Shown: piece after piece, positions 42,635 through 53,778 of the stretch
Position numbering within the stretch: the first letter of the stretch is position 1
Layout of the letters: the number at the start of each line of letters is the position of its first letter
Assembly (NCBI GenBank): GCA_026770025.1
Contig: JAMXDE010000008.1
Location: 806,001 to 870,000 of the forward strand
DNA: 64,000 bases
Direction of reading: 5' to 3'
Source: Craspedostauros australis
Taxonomy: Eukaryota; Bacillariophyta; Bacillariophyceae; Mastogloiales; Achnanthaceae
Position numbers and translations under genes: made by a program
The notes under the pieces: model-generated
Told to the model about the DNA's origin: nothing
Database searches by the model: none
Seen by the model: the letters and a program-made list of their open reading frames with translations, nothing else

Positions 42635-44602
42635 GTGTCGGTCGCTGCTCTGTCATGTTCTGTGCCATGGGATGGACAGGTTGGACAACGCAACGAGGTG
42701 CAGCAATAGAGCACTCTGCTCTCCTCTACTCCATTCTCAAGCATTGTACAGCATTGTTGCTCCAAACTTGATGAAGGAGGAGCGCATCGGCAGAGTGCTC
42801 TGCGACTACGAGATCGCAATCTACCATCGAGTACTTCTTCTCGTACTCGTATGTACCAGTACCATCGATGTACGGTACCTACACACTCGTGGTACTCTGT
42901 CTATTCGCTGGAGATCTGGGAGCACACCAACACATGGTACCAGTGTCAAGAGTTGAGTGAACATCAAGTCGCATCCTCTCCCTGTAGCACACATACGCGT
43001 AGTCCTTGCTCGTATAGTAAGTACGAATAAGCGCACATGTCAATACTTATCTTCACACCAGCTCGATGGAGAAGCCTCCCTATGTTCAACATGGACGAGA
43101 CGACACAACATCTAACCGTGCTGATCAAACAGGTATACGCACCAGGAGGCACTTGAACTCCATAACGCGGATACACACAGCACAAAAGGGTTGCCACAAG
43201 CATGTGGCACGACCTATTGAATCGAGCAACTCCCGCTGCTGCGAGTTACGTGGCTCGGATAGTATCTATTGTAGTTGTACGACCGACTCCTTGGAACACC
43301 ATCCATCGAGAGGCAGCGTGCGCGTCGGCAGCTCGGAGGCAATCGACCAGGACCTCTTCGTGCCACCCCCTGGCGAGATCAAGGGTACGCACCCTCATTT
43401 GCATTGTATCGTGTCACCAGCGCAAACGCCACCATGCAAATCGGCACTGTCCATCTCCGCCGAGCGTCGCCGTGATGTTCATCACTCCGCAATGCTCGTG
43501 GCGTGTCGCCTTCGCCCAAGGAGAACAAGCTCTGCGGCACAGAGTGTAGTCTGTATAGTACCTCCACGCACGTCCAAGTGAATGCCATTGCGAAACACTC
43601 GGCGATCTTCGTACCCGGATGGAGATGTTGGAGGATGCGCCGGCGAGATTCATACACACATCACATAGGCCGTCCATTCCGGTTGCCCAGATAGGTGGTC
43701 ACCCATTCCCGTCGCCAGTGTTGTGGCGAAGCTGTTGGTGCCTCGCATGTGTGAGCAAGGATCAAGGCCGTGGTCTCAGTCATGGCCTCTCCGCTGCAAA
43801 GAGAGGCCAGTCGTGACAGAACTGGAGGCACAACAGAACAAAGATGAATGAATGAATGAATGGGTTGGTGGATGCATGGGCAGTTTGGGAGGTGCGCTTG
43901 GGGTACTCTGGCTTGCTCGGAAGTAAGTTACCACAGTCGAATGCGCTCTCGTCCTTCTCCTTCCGAGATTACATGTCTTCGCAGCCAGTCCAACGTTCGC
44001 AAGACAGCTGATGCTCTACTTTGCGACATCTGTCCCAACAGTAAAGCTCAACGCGCCCCGTCGCACCGCACTCTGCCGTTGAGTACTTGTACTTTATGAA
44101 TTTACTAATTTATTTAGACACGCATACATGTTCCTTTTCTCCTCACAAGAGGACATCACGAAGAACCAATCGTCTCTAGTTCGGCTATCGCGTTCGACAC
44201 CCCTTCATCACACATGCCCGTGTGTCATAATTGTTTGAGCCAGATGTGATGCTTCCATTCATTTCGTGTCAGTCGTGCCATTTCCCAGCGACAAACTCTC
44301 TTGCGGTGAATGGTGTGTTGCCCAGCGACTGGCGAGAACGAGACGGGACAAAATGGACAAATCCACATCCACAGCGACGCATGCGGTCGAATGGCTCAAA
44401 GCAGCGTTGCGAGTCTTGCCATTGTTTCGCCTGTGTGGTCGAACGAATCAAAATTGTAACATGAATGTGGTGTTTGTCTGAACGAGTCTTGGGGGGATCT
44501 TATGCGCACAGGCGTCATGCAGCATTCCAGCTTTTTGAAGGCGTATCTTGCACTGCGTGCAGCACACTCTCTCTCCATGGTGGTCTCTACTCGCACGAGC
44601 AC

Positions 44603-44621
44603 AGAGAGAGAGAGAGAGAGA
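44603..44621. repeat. (GA)n microsatellite
   Basis: GA dinucleotide run. Confidence 0.9.
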
Positions 44622-44989
44622 TGCGCACATGATGGCTAGGCACAGCTGGGACAAGACTGAACCGAGTCTCTTGCTGCTTACAGTTACTAGCAGATGTGCA
44701 CAAACACCCAAACTTCGCCGTTCATCCATCTGAAGTTCCTCTGCGAGCAACTATGAACACCTCACGTCAGAGACTACTACGAGCCAGGCCACAGACTGGT
44801 CCCGCGCTGTAGTTCCGCGCCTCTCTGAATCACCGCAATCTCTCTGGGTACGAGTATGGTGTGATGCTGTGCAGTTTGCTGATCAGGCATGGGCAAGCGT
44901 TTTCGCTCCAGCCTTTCAGCAGGAATCGCATGCTCCAACTTTTACTCTTTCGTGTGCGAGTTACTTTTCTATTCTCTCTACTCTCTCTC

Positions 44990-45022
44990 TCTCTATATGC
45001 ACATGCATATATATAGAGAGAG
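44990..45022. repeat. Imperfect CT/GA inverted repeat with AT-rich core
   Basis: ACTCTCTCT... on the left and ...AGAGAGAGT on the right flank a TATATGCACATGCATATA core, giving an imperfect hairpin that could arise from two facing microsatellites. Confidence 0.7.
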
Positions 45023-45378
45023 TCAGAGGCGAGTTCCAAGCGCATCTTCGGTGTTGCGTCTGGATAAGCAAACCCCGTTGCCACAGCCAATCGTGGTGTC
45101 AGACTGACATGCACCTCACAGACTGACAATTCACATTTGTGAATCAACCGACAAAGCCAAACATACAACAGATATCACTTACTATTCAAGGACACACTAA
45201 TGACTATACCAATATGAAAAAAGTGTTGGGATGGAATAGATGAGTCAACACGCATGGGGGACACACTGCAAGAAGCGCAGATAACCATCCATGCATCGCC
45301 GCGACGAACCCAGCCTGTTTCGGCTCTCCTTTTGCCTTTGTGTTCTGCCTCTGGGAGAGTCGTTGGCGCCGATAGAAG

Positions 45379-46096
45379 TTGCGGCAAGGAACGACGGCAA
45401 GTTGTACTTGCATGTTGTTCCAATACGTACGACCTATTATGCATCTCATGTCCTTCCCAGGCAAGTCCGCGGCATCCCAGCGTATTGATGTGGATCATTC
45501 TCCAAGACACCTGCGAGAGTATGTGGCCATGTGGAGGCGGCGCGGAGCTATCGAAAGGGCGGCTCACATACCTGATCCAGCTCAGTTCGTTGCAATGGGT
45601 CAGAATAAGTTTGGAGGCGCCACCGTGGTCCAGAAACTCCAGGACATGACGTCGCTGTTGTCCAACCATCCCAGTTGTCAATCTCACAGGTACGATGTCT
45701 GGTGGTAGCGGCACAGTGCACGCACGATGGATGCTACATAGAATACCATGCAAGACAACACGATGGCCAAAGTCCCGGCTGTGTTTGGAGTTTCTTGTCA
45801 GCGCTACCAGAGTACGCTTCAGCGCTTTTTGTACTTGTTCGTTGTGACTCTACAATTTTTTTCTTTCGTTCTCTCTTTCCAGAAACATCACCGCTGAAAA
45901 TGCTATCTTGGGGACGGTGCCGAAAAGTTCCGCGCCACGATGGGACTCCTCGAAGGATGACCACGACAAACGGCAAACGGATGCTGCATACCTTGGGAGC
46001 AAGTTCGACGTTTCGATGTTCCCCAACGCAAATGTCGTGATAGGTGAAAAGGGATTTCGCTTCGCCGTCTCCTTAACGAACCAGAACACATCGTGA
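45379..46096 (+). CDS. Candidate two-exon gene of unknown function
   Basis: Exon 1 runs to 45689 and exon 2 is 45883-46096; the intron 45690-45882 (GTACGA...CTCTCTTTCCAG, strong pyrimidine tract, phase 2 joined with one base) reads through to TGA. Likely starts are M at 45379, 45439 or 45448 (174, 154 or 151 residues). Before the junction: H-L-R-E-Y-V-A-M-W-R-R-R-G-A-I-E-R; after it: N-I-T-A-E-N-A-I-L-G-T-V-P and S-K-F-D-V-S-M-F-P-N-A-N-V-V-I-G-E. An alternative 5' extension through a 34-nt intron (45427-45460) from M at 45291 is also in phase. No domain is recognised. The minus strand is open for 192 codons over exon 1, so orientation rests on splice sites. Confidence 0.4.
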
Positions 46097-47219
46097 CTGA
46101 AGTATCTCATCTTTCATGTTCTCCCCTTTTCACGGATTCTGAAGAGATGCGGTTGTGTTGACATTTCTGCACACATTTTTCTTTCCCATCTCGTGTTTTT
46201 GATACCGTGACACGAACACGCCCTTTGATTCACTTTGTGTCTTGCTGGACACCAGAAATGTCAATGATCGTCGTCGTTCCGTCCACGCTACGTGCATGTT
46301 CGCAGACGCGCGCGCTGTCGGAATGGAATGTAAAAAGGGAGAGACCAGCGTTGTCGTGCACCACATGATGGACGAAGAAAGCTGCCCTGGAAGAATTGGT
46401 TGGTGAGAGAGGAGAAGCGGGCACACTTGGCTCAATCATGTGGGTGGGCAGAATGATGTCTTGCCCAGGCAAGCGCAAGAAGCGAAGTTGGGGCACACAG
46501 AATTGTGTGTGGTACCGTGGCTCGGGACGACGCTTGTGTACCATAGTCGTACATGCGACCTCCCCATACCCACAAGGTCACACTCCTCCACAGTTTCACC
46601 TTCGCGCCATTCTTCGAACCCATCCTCATTTGCATCCCAACCAGCTCCATCGCTCTGACCGCAATCGTTGCCCAACATCACAGACAGAGTATATCAGAGC
46701 GCACCACAGCGGTTGTTCTTGTGCTCGCAACCGACTTGGACTCTTTCATTTGGCATCTTCCTCACGACAAGCAGCGCGACAAGAGCGGCATCGAAACAGT
46801 CCAAAGACAGTCTCTGCCAAATAGAGCTAACGAGGATCGAAGGGAAAGGGAAAAGGCAAAGCAATCCATTTCCACCCTCGTTTCCTGCTGCGCCATCTTG
46901 GTACTCATAGGTCGGACTCGTGCGACGGCTGAACTGGTACTGACACCAGAAGCAGCAACAATAATCCAACCTTTCGTCTGTACCATACTATCACGACCTA
47001 TACCTACCTACGAGTAAGAACAAGACCACGATCACCGGCAGAGCAAGCACAATCGACGCCCATCTCGTGAGCAACGCGAGGGCAAGACCGCACGACACAG
47101 ACCGCAGCAGCATACCAGTCCCGGCAGACGAGAGTCAGCTGCCAGCAAACCAGCAAGCAACTCAACAAGCTATCCCTCTCGTCCCATAGTCTCAACTGCA
47201 GGCGCAAATAGTCTCAAAC
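46097..47219. other. Intergenic and CA-rich leader of the receptor cyclase gene
   Basis: No gene supported. The last 300 bp are CA/AGCA-rich leader with a TACGAGTA copy at 47009. Confidence 0.5.
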
Positions 47220-50200
47220 ATGAATCAGGCACGGCACCTTGCGATTCTTGGGGTTCGGGCCATCGTTGTGCAACTTCTTCTCGCAGCAACGTTGGTCCCA
47301 CCACCTCCAACATCAGCAGCAGCAGCAGCAGCAGCAGCAACGCCTTCTTTCAATGGATTCCCAACCCAAGATGTACGGTTTGTGATAGAATCATTTGATA
47401 AGGGCGAGGGCGATGCGCGCTGGACAGCAACGCTGCACAACAACAGGGGCAAGGTGGACTCCAGCGAAGTCGCTGTGCCACCACTCATCCTCAAGGGCGG
47501 CAGGGATGATATCAACATGGCCGACAATGCGATCTTCGTTGAGTACCGTTCCGTCATGACAGAGACCTGGGGTGGGTTCGTCAGCATGGAGCGGTTCTTC
47601 CAGGACAGCCCCGTCTCTTGCGTGGGCGCCGACCATGTGGAGCTGGAGTATAAGATCATCCAACCCCAGAGCGCTGCCGGTCGGGCGCATCTTCGCATCA
47701 TCCTGGTGGAAGACTCGGACACCAGCGACGAGCTCAAGTTGGAGAGATACTACTCCTTCCAGCCCATATTAGACGACTCGCCATCGGCCGACTGGATGGT
47801 CATCAAGGTCCCCTTGGTGGGAGACGATGACCCAACGTCCCCCTTCCACATCCCGGGATGGAGCGGTGGCATTGGGAACCAAGTGCTAGATCTGGAGCAC
47901 ATTCGGGGATGGTCTCTGGAGTGGAACATCGACAACGTCGGCGACGTAGGAAGCTTCAGCGAGGGCAGCATGCTGATCCGTGGCTTATCTTGCGTCCAAC
48001 AGCTGGAGGTGGCCGCTTTCCACGAACCCAACATGACCTCCTTGGATGGCGGTGACTTGGATGCGGACGCCGTTGCTGATGCCGATGCGAATGCGTCGGT
48101 TCCAGTGTCGTTGCTTGCGGCCGACATTGGAGCATACCCAGCAACAACCGATGATGATAATCGAACGAGGCTCGTTTATCATGGATCACTCCTCGATTCC
48201 CCCCTTCACGTGGATCGGCAGAACGCGATGTCGGACGATGAGGTCTACGACGAATCGAGATTTCTGGAAGGGGCATGGCACCAGACGCTGGAGGTGTTGT
48301 CGCAGGCACCATCAACGAATCCAGGCACCGACCAGATCTTCGTCACGACATCCTTTGAGGATGGTGTTGCCACGACATGCTACTCAACCACCGAAAAGCC
48401 GAACGGAACTGCACCCTCCACCATGACTTCAGCAGCACCGTATAATTCCACCTCCACCACAACACAAACCACCTTCCAAGTATCATTAGAGTACAAGGCG
48501 CCTCGAGAGCTATACTTCAATCTAACATCAGATGTCAGCAGCCTACTTCTGGACGTGGAGTGGCACCCAGACGGAACGAATGCCACCGTGCAACAGCAAG
48601 TGGCCACCGTACAGCTCACTGTCATCGGAGACACTGATTATTGCGATGGGAACACCACTCAGCGCCTGGATTCATGCGGCGAGGACCCTTCAAGACATCT
48701 CTCAACAGAAAGCTCCCTGTCTCCGTCATCGCAGTCGTCGTCAGAACAACCTGCACCTATCAGGTTCCGCGACTTCACACCGCCCACACCGGAATGGAGG
48801 CGCATCAAGGGGTACCGAATCACGTTCGCATTGTCGGTGCCAGCCGATCAAATGGCCGACACCTCGACGCAAGCTGAAGCTGAGGATCTGTCTGGGCGAT
48901 TCGTCATTTCGAATCTTCTCACTGAATTGACTACGTTCCATTCAGGCAACTTCTCAGACTTTGACCCAAATGGGGGCGACGGGGAACTCCCCACGTGCAA
49001 TATCATCGAAGAGATCAACGCCGACATCAGTGGGCCACAGTGGCGGGTCTTTCAGTTCTCGGCCGGCCAATGTTGCGACATCTGCATCCAGGCGGGGGAA
49101 GATTGCAGGTACTACACAATTGGCACCTTCCGATGCGCCTTTGCACCGTACCTCGATGTTTTTATTGATGCAGACACAGACGCGTCTATCGCTACAGGCG
49201 GAAACGGGAACACAGGAGCCATTGGCAGCTCGAATGCCACAGAATCACCTCCGCCATTGAATAGTGTCCGCCCTCCCGTGGCGATCGCAACAAACCAAGA
49301 AGACATCCTAAATGCGAAGGTGTACTGGAAGGATGATACGCAGCTACGCGGCGACTTCTGCAGACTCTGCATCTGCGACGAAGTGGCACGTCACATTGAC
49401 TGCAGACACAAGGAATTGCGCCAGATCCCAAAGACGTTCACGCCCCAAGGGCAGACCAGCTCATCCGCCTCGTGGAAGCCGCTGATGCTCGACCTCCGCC
49501 AAAACCCAGGTCTCTTCGTGCTGGGAGCGGGCATGCTCGATGCGGAGATCTTCTCACAGCTGCGCGAAATCAGGTTGCCCAGCACGATCATATACACATC
49601 CTCCCGAGCATTTATTGGATTGTCCAACCTCGGGATGGTTGATATCGCTGAAAACGAGATCAATGACGATGGTACGGCCATCCCCTCCTTCGACAGAAAC
49701 ACCATCACCGACGACGATGGCATCTTCACCAACATCTGTTGCAGTCGCCGTGAGTCCAGCATTTCTTCACTTGCACCAACGAACAAGCTCTCATTCTGCG
49801 ACATTCAACACTTCAAGCCTGGCATCGATGCCGAGTACGAGCCTTTCGTCGAATACGTTGATGCCTCGTGGATCACAACCTTGCAGCAGTCGTCCTCCTT
49901 CATGGCGGAGGCAGCCGAATCGGCAGAGAAATGCGCAGAGTACTGCTCGATTGCTGCCCGATGTGAATTCTTCACGTACGATGCGCGGTTGGGGAGGGCG
50001 GAGCATGTCTGCCACCTGTTGGAAAACCGTGGCGAGCGACAATCCGAAGTTTGTTGCAACGCCGCCGATTACGCGGATGAGATTAAACTCTCACCTGGCT
50101 TCACCTCTGGGTACCCGCCCCGCACACGGCACGTACTGGATGACGCAAGAGTCATCATCCTTCAGACTGACCTCACGCTGAACGAGGGCAATGGGTACGC

Positions 50201-53200
50201 GGCAGAGTACCAGCTCCGGTTGGGTGCCATGCCAAAGCGCGGTGCTGTCTGGGTGGACGTCGACATGACTTCATCCATCCACGAGGACTTTCACGTTTCC
50301 ATCACTCCCAAGCGCCTCGCGTTGTACGACAATGAAACCGTTGCAACTGTTTCCGTCCGCATCTCGGATATCAAGGACGATGCCGACGGCAAGACCATTC
50401 TGGTGGCCAACTCCATCTCATCCTGCGATGTCGCTTTCCTTGAAAGAGATGCCCAATCGTTGGACGGCATCGTCTACGTCAAGGTGGAGCACCCTGTATC
50501 GACGCCGGTCCAAATCATCGAGAGGATCTCCGGAGGCGACAACGAAAGCCGCACGCTCCTATTGGCAATCCTCATCCCGCTCGTGTGCTTGCTGGTTGTC
50601 GTTGGCGTGTACCTCTACGTCGAGCACAAGAAACGAATGGCCGATACCGTCTGGCAAATCCAATCCACAGAGCTTACTTTCGGCGACCCACCAGAAATGA
50701 TCGGCCAGGGCACCTTCGGGCTGGTGTTGCTGGCGGACTATCGTGGAACTCAGGTTGCCGTGAAGAGAGTGATCCCGCCTTCCACCAGCAGCTCAAGTCA
50801 ATCCTCTTCGATGGGAGTATTTCGGCGCCGTCGCAACGGCTCTGCGCTCCGGAAAAGCCTGTTCAGTTCTCCCATTTCGCCTCGCCAGAACATGTCCTCG
50901 TCCAATTTGCCGCCGCAGGCAGAATGGAGCGACAGCCAGGAGAGCAACGGCAGTCGCGGCGACACAGATGATACCCAACACACACCGGTTCCCAACGGTG
51001 AAGCGATGGACTTGGAGAGCGGCCTACGAAGCGCGGAGCGATGGGACGAAACTGGGGACTCAGCCGTTCGGCGAGATCGTTCAATGGATGGAGGCACTGC
51101 GAGTACAACTGGCGTCTCCAAAGGAAGAATGTCATCCGTCTTCATGACGAAGAAGACTGACAGCAGGAAGCTGCAAAATGACTTCATCTCGGAAATGCGC
51201 CATCTGTCCAAGCTGCGTCATCCCAACATCACAACCATCATGGGTAAGTTCCGAACACGAGCCATCAGACGTGCCTCCTGCTCTATGTACGAGTATGTCG
51301 AGCATGTCGATCATTTCTCTTCCAGATTTCTCGCCCGTCTCGTGCGGATGTCTCCCCCATGATATACTCGATCCTTTCCAGTTCTGTTGCATTGCATTGC
51401 ACAATGCAACCTGCTCGACAGGATTTCTTGGCACGAATCAATCAGTCCACCTCCAACCATGCGTGTGTACTCATGCATTGATCTCGCCTCTCTTGTTTTT
51501 TGTTCTGGGCCGGTCAATCTCATTCGGAATTTCAACGCCGACGATCATCTGATGTGAATTGGGCTGCCCGTTCTACTCGACTCGACTCGACTCCACTCTG
51601 TTCTCCTCTGCTGAATTCAGGTGCCGTGTTGGATCACAAGGACCCGTTGTTGGTCATGGAGTACATGGATCATGGCTCCTTGTATGATGTCTTGCAGAAT
51701 GAGACCATCAGACTCGAGGGTGAGCACATCCTGCCCATCCTTCGCGACATCTCCATCGGCATCAGATTTCTGCACGCCGCGATGCCGCAGGTGATCCACG
51801 GCGATCTCAAGTCCCACAACATCCTCATCGACAATCGCTTCCGAGCAAAGGTTGCCGATTTTGGATTCTCTCAGAAGAGGAGCATCGACGTGAGAGGCAC
51901 GCCGTACTGGATGGCACCCGAGCTACTACGCAAGGAGACTTCGAACAACACAGCCACAGATGTGTACTCCTTTGGTATCATCCTGTATGAAATCTATTCC
52001 AGAGCCGATCCGTACGAAGACGAGGACTACGACGAAGTGATCAAACTCATCATGGACCCATCGGTTTGCAAACGACCGGGCGTTCCAAGCGAAACCCCCA
52101 AGCGCATCCGTGCGCTGATGGGAAGATGCCTGCGGGAGAATCCAAGCGAGCGTCCTACATTCGAAGAACTCAATCAAGACTTCAAGAAGTGCGATGCGAC
52201 GGAAGTTGATCCGCAGCTCAAGCGAACATCGATGCGTTCTCGGAAGGCTGCATCGCCGCAGCATGACACGGACAAGCTGCTCTACGGCGTTTTCCCTCCT
52301 CATATTGCAGAAGCGCTGAAGGCGGGACGCAAGGTCGAGCCTGAATCGCATGACCTGGTGACCATATTCTTCAGCGACATCGTTGGTTTCACCACGCTTG
52401 CAGCGACCATGACGCCGCTTGAGATCTCGGACCTCCTTGACCGCCTGTACCACGCCTTCGATGATCTGTCCGAAAAGTACGACGTATTCAAGGTCGAAAC
52501 CATCGGCGATGCGTACATGGCATGCAGTAACCTTGTGAACGAGCAGGAGGATCACACGAAGAGGATTGCGCAGTTTGCCATCGATGCTGTGAAGGTGGCC
52601 AACCGAACTCCCATCTCCATCGAAGATCCATCGCGTGGTACGGTCTCCATCCGAGTAGGCTTTCATTCGGGGCCGGTGGTTGCCAACATCGTGGGGTCGC
52701 GAAACCCTCGATACTGTCTCTTTGGCGACACTGTCAATACAGCCTCGCGGATGGAAAGCCATTCCATGAAGAACCGCATTCATTGCTCCGACCGCTCCTT
52801 GAAGCTGCTCCAAGCGCAAGATCCAGACAAAGACATCCCCTCGGTGTCTCGGGGAAATATTGAAATCAAGGGCAAGGTAAGGATCCTCGACACAAGGTTT
52901 ACGGTACATCAACAACAGAGGGCAGAGACTGTTGCACATGAATGTACCATATGTACTCTCCATGATAAACTTCACGTCGACCGTGGCCGTGAAGGGTCGG
53001 TCGCGTCTTCCTTCCATTCCATTCCATCATATCCCAATCCAATGCATTCATCTCACCGCAACCTGTCTTCTTGCCATCACACTGCCGACTGCATACTGCC
53101 GACTGCCTGCTGCTCGCTGCCACATTCCGGAACGGTAACTGTCACCCTTTCGCCGTGGTCGTTGCATCTCTCATTTTGATGTGCGCTCCTGTACTTGTAT

Positions 53201-53399
53201 TCCATGCTCCACCTGCTATGCCCATGCCCACACGCGTCTACCAATACACGCTCATCTATTTCATTACTTGGCCTTGACGTTGCAACACGTGCAGGGCAAG
53301 ATGAAGACGCACTGGGTTGGCGAGGACAAGCCTCTGCATGGTTCATCGTCGCATGGAAGACGCACGAGCAAGAAGCTCTCCGTCCATGGCAATGTGTAG
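47220..53399 (+). CDS. Receptor protein kinase fused to guanylate cyclase
   Basis: Three exons: 47220-51243, 51621-52876, 53295-53399; introns 51244-51620 (GTAAGT...TTCAG, phase 1) and 52877-53294 (GTAAGG...GCAG, phase 0); 1794 residues. A signal peptide (about 1-33) precedes an ectodomain of about 1075 residues with Cys-rich PAN/apple-like segments near 616 and 902, a degenerate leucine-rich unit near 713-790 and a Calx-beta-like region about 977-1075. One transmembrane helix lies at about 1112-1133. The kinase domain has G-Q-G-T-F-G, V-A-V-K-R, a 120-residue basic/Ser-rich insert, H-G-D-L-K-S-H-N (about 1401), D-F-G (1421) and W-M-A-P-E-L. The cyclase domain (about 1583-1770) has F-F-S-D-I-V-G-F-T, K-V-E-T-I-G-D-A-Y-M and C-L-F-G-D-T-V-N-T-A-S-R; its Glu and Cys specify GTP. 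It should make cGMP in response to an extracellular ligand; ligand unknown. Confidence 0.9.
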
Positions 53400-53778
53400 A
53401 GAGGAGGATAGTTGAGCAGGCAGCTTACGTACGAGTGCCAATGCTCTACTATTTGGAAGCATGCTCAGCGCAACATGGGCGATGATACACTGTACATACA
53501 TATACAATACATAAAGTGCTCTAGAGAGTAAAGTATGGCACTCTGCTTTCATGCATGCACACGACATCTCTGCCCGACTCGTATTCCATGCAACATCTAA
53601 TCTTCGGCTTGAATGATGCCAATGCCATGACTCGCTGAGTACTCCACTCCACTCCACTCCAACTCGCATTACAGTTTGGCTCAATCCCTGTCCCAGACGC
53701 ACGCCATCATGCCAACCGAACATCGCTGAAAACGGGCTGATTCCCCAACTACTCCCCTGCCAAGCAACGTGCAACAAC
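53400..53778. other. 3' spacer between convergent genes
   Basis: No gene. It contains a CTCCA repeat near 53643 and the two 3' flanks. Confidence 0.65.

Larger units (their letters stand above)
42635..45378. other. Intergenic, no confidently supported gene
   Basis: Several open frames (e.g. plus 43066-43581) have plausible stretches but no consistent splicing or family. It contains TACTCGTA at 42844, TACGAGTA at 44849, a GAATGAAT run near 43844 and a GA microsatellite. Confidence 0.4.

Noticed and set aside
43221..43694. A spliced gene joining the V-R-V-G-S-S-E-A-I-D-Q-D frame to a C-G-T-E-C frame
   Set aside because: Donor and acceptor phases do not match, and no family supports it.
44990..45022. 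CT/GA inverted repeat as a terminator or element end
   Set aside because: Consists of simple repeats facing each other, with imperfect pairing and no associated gene.
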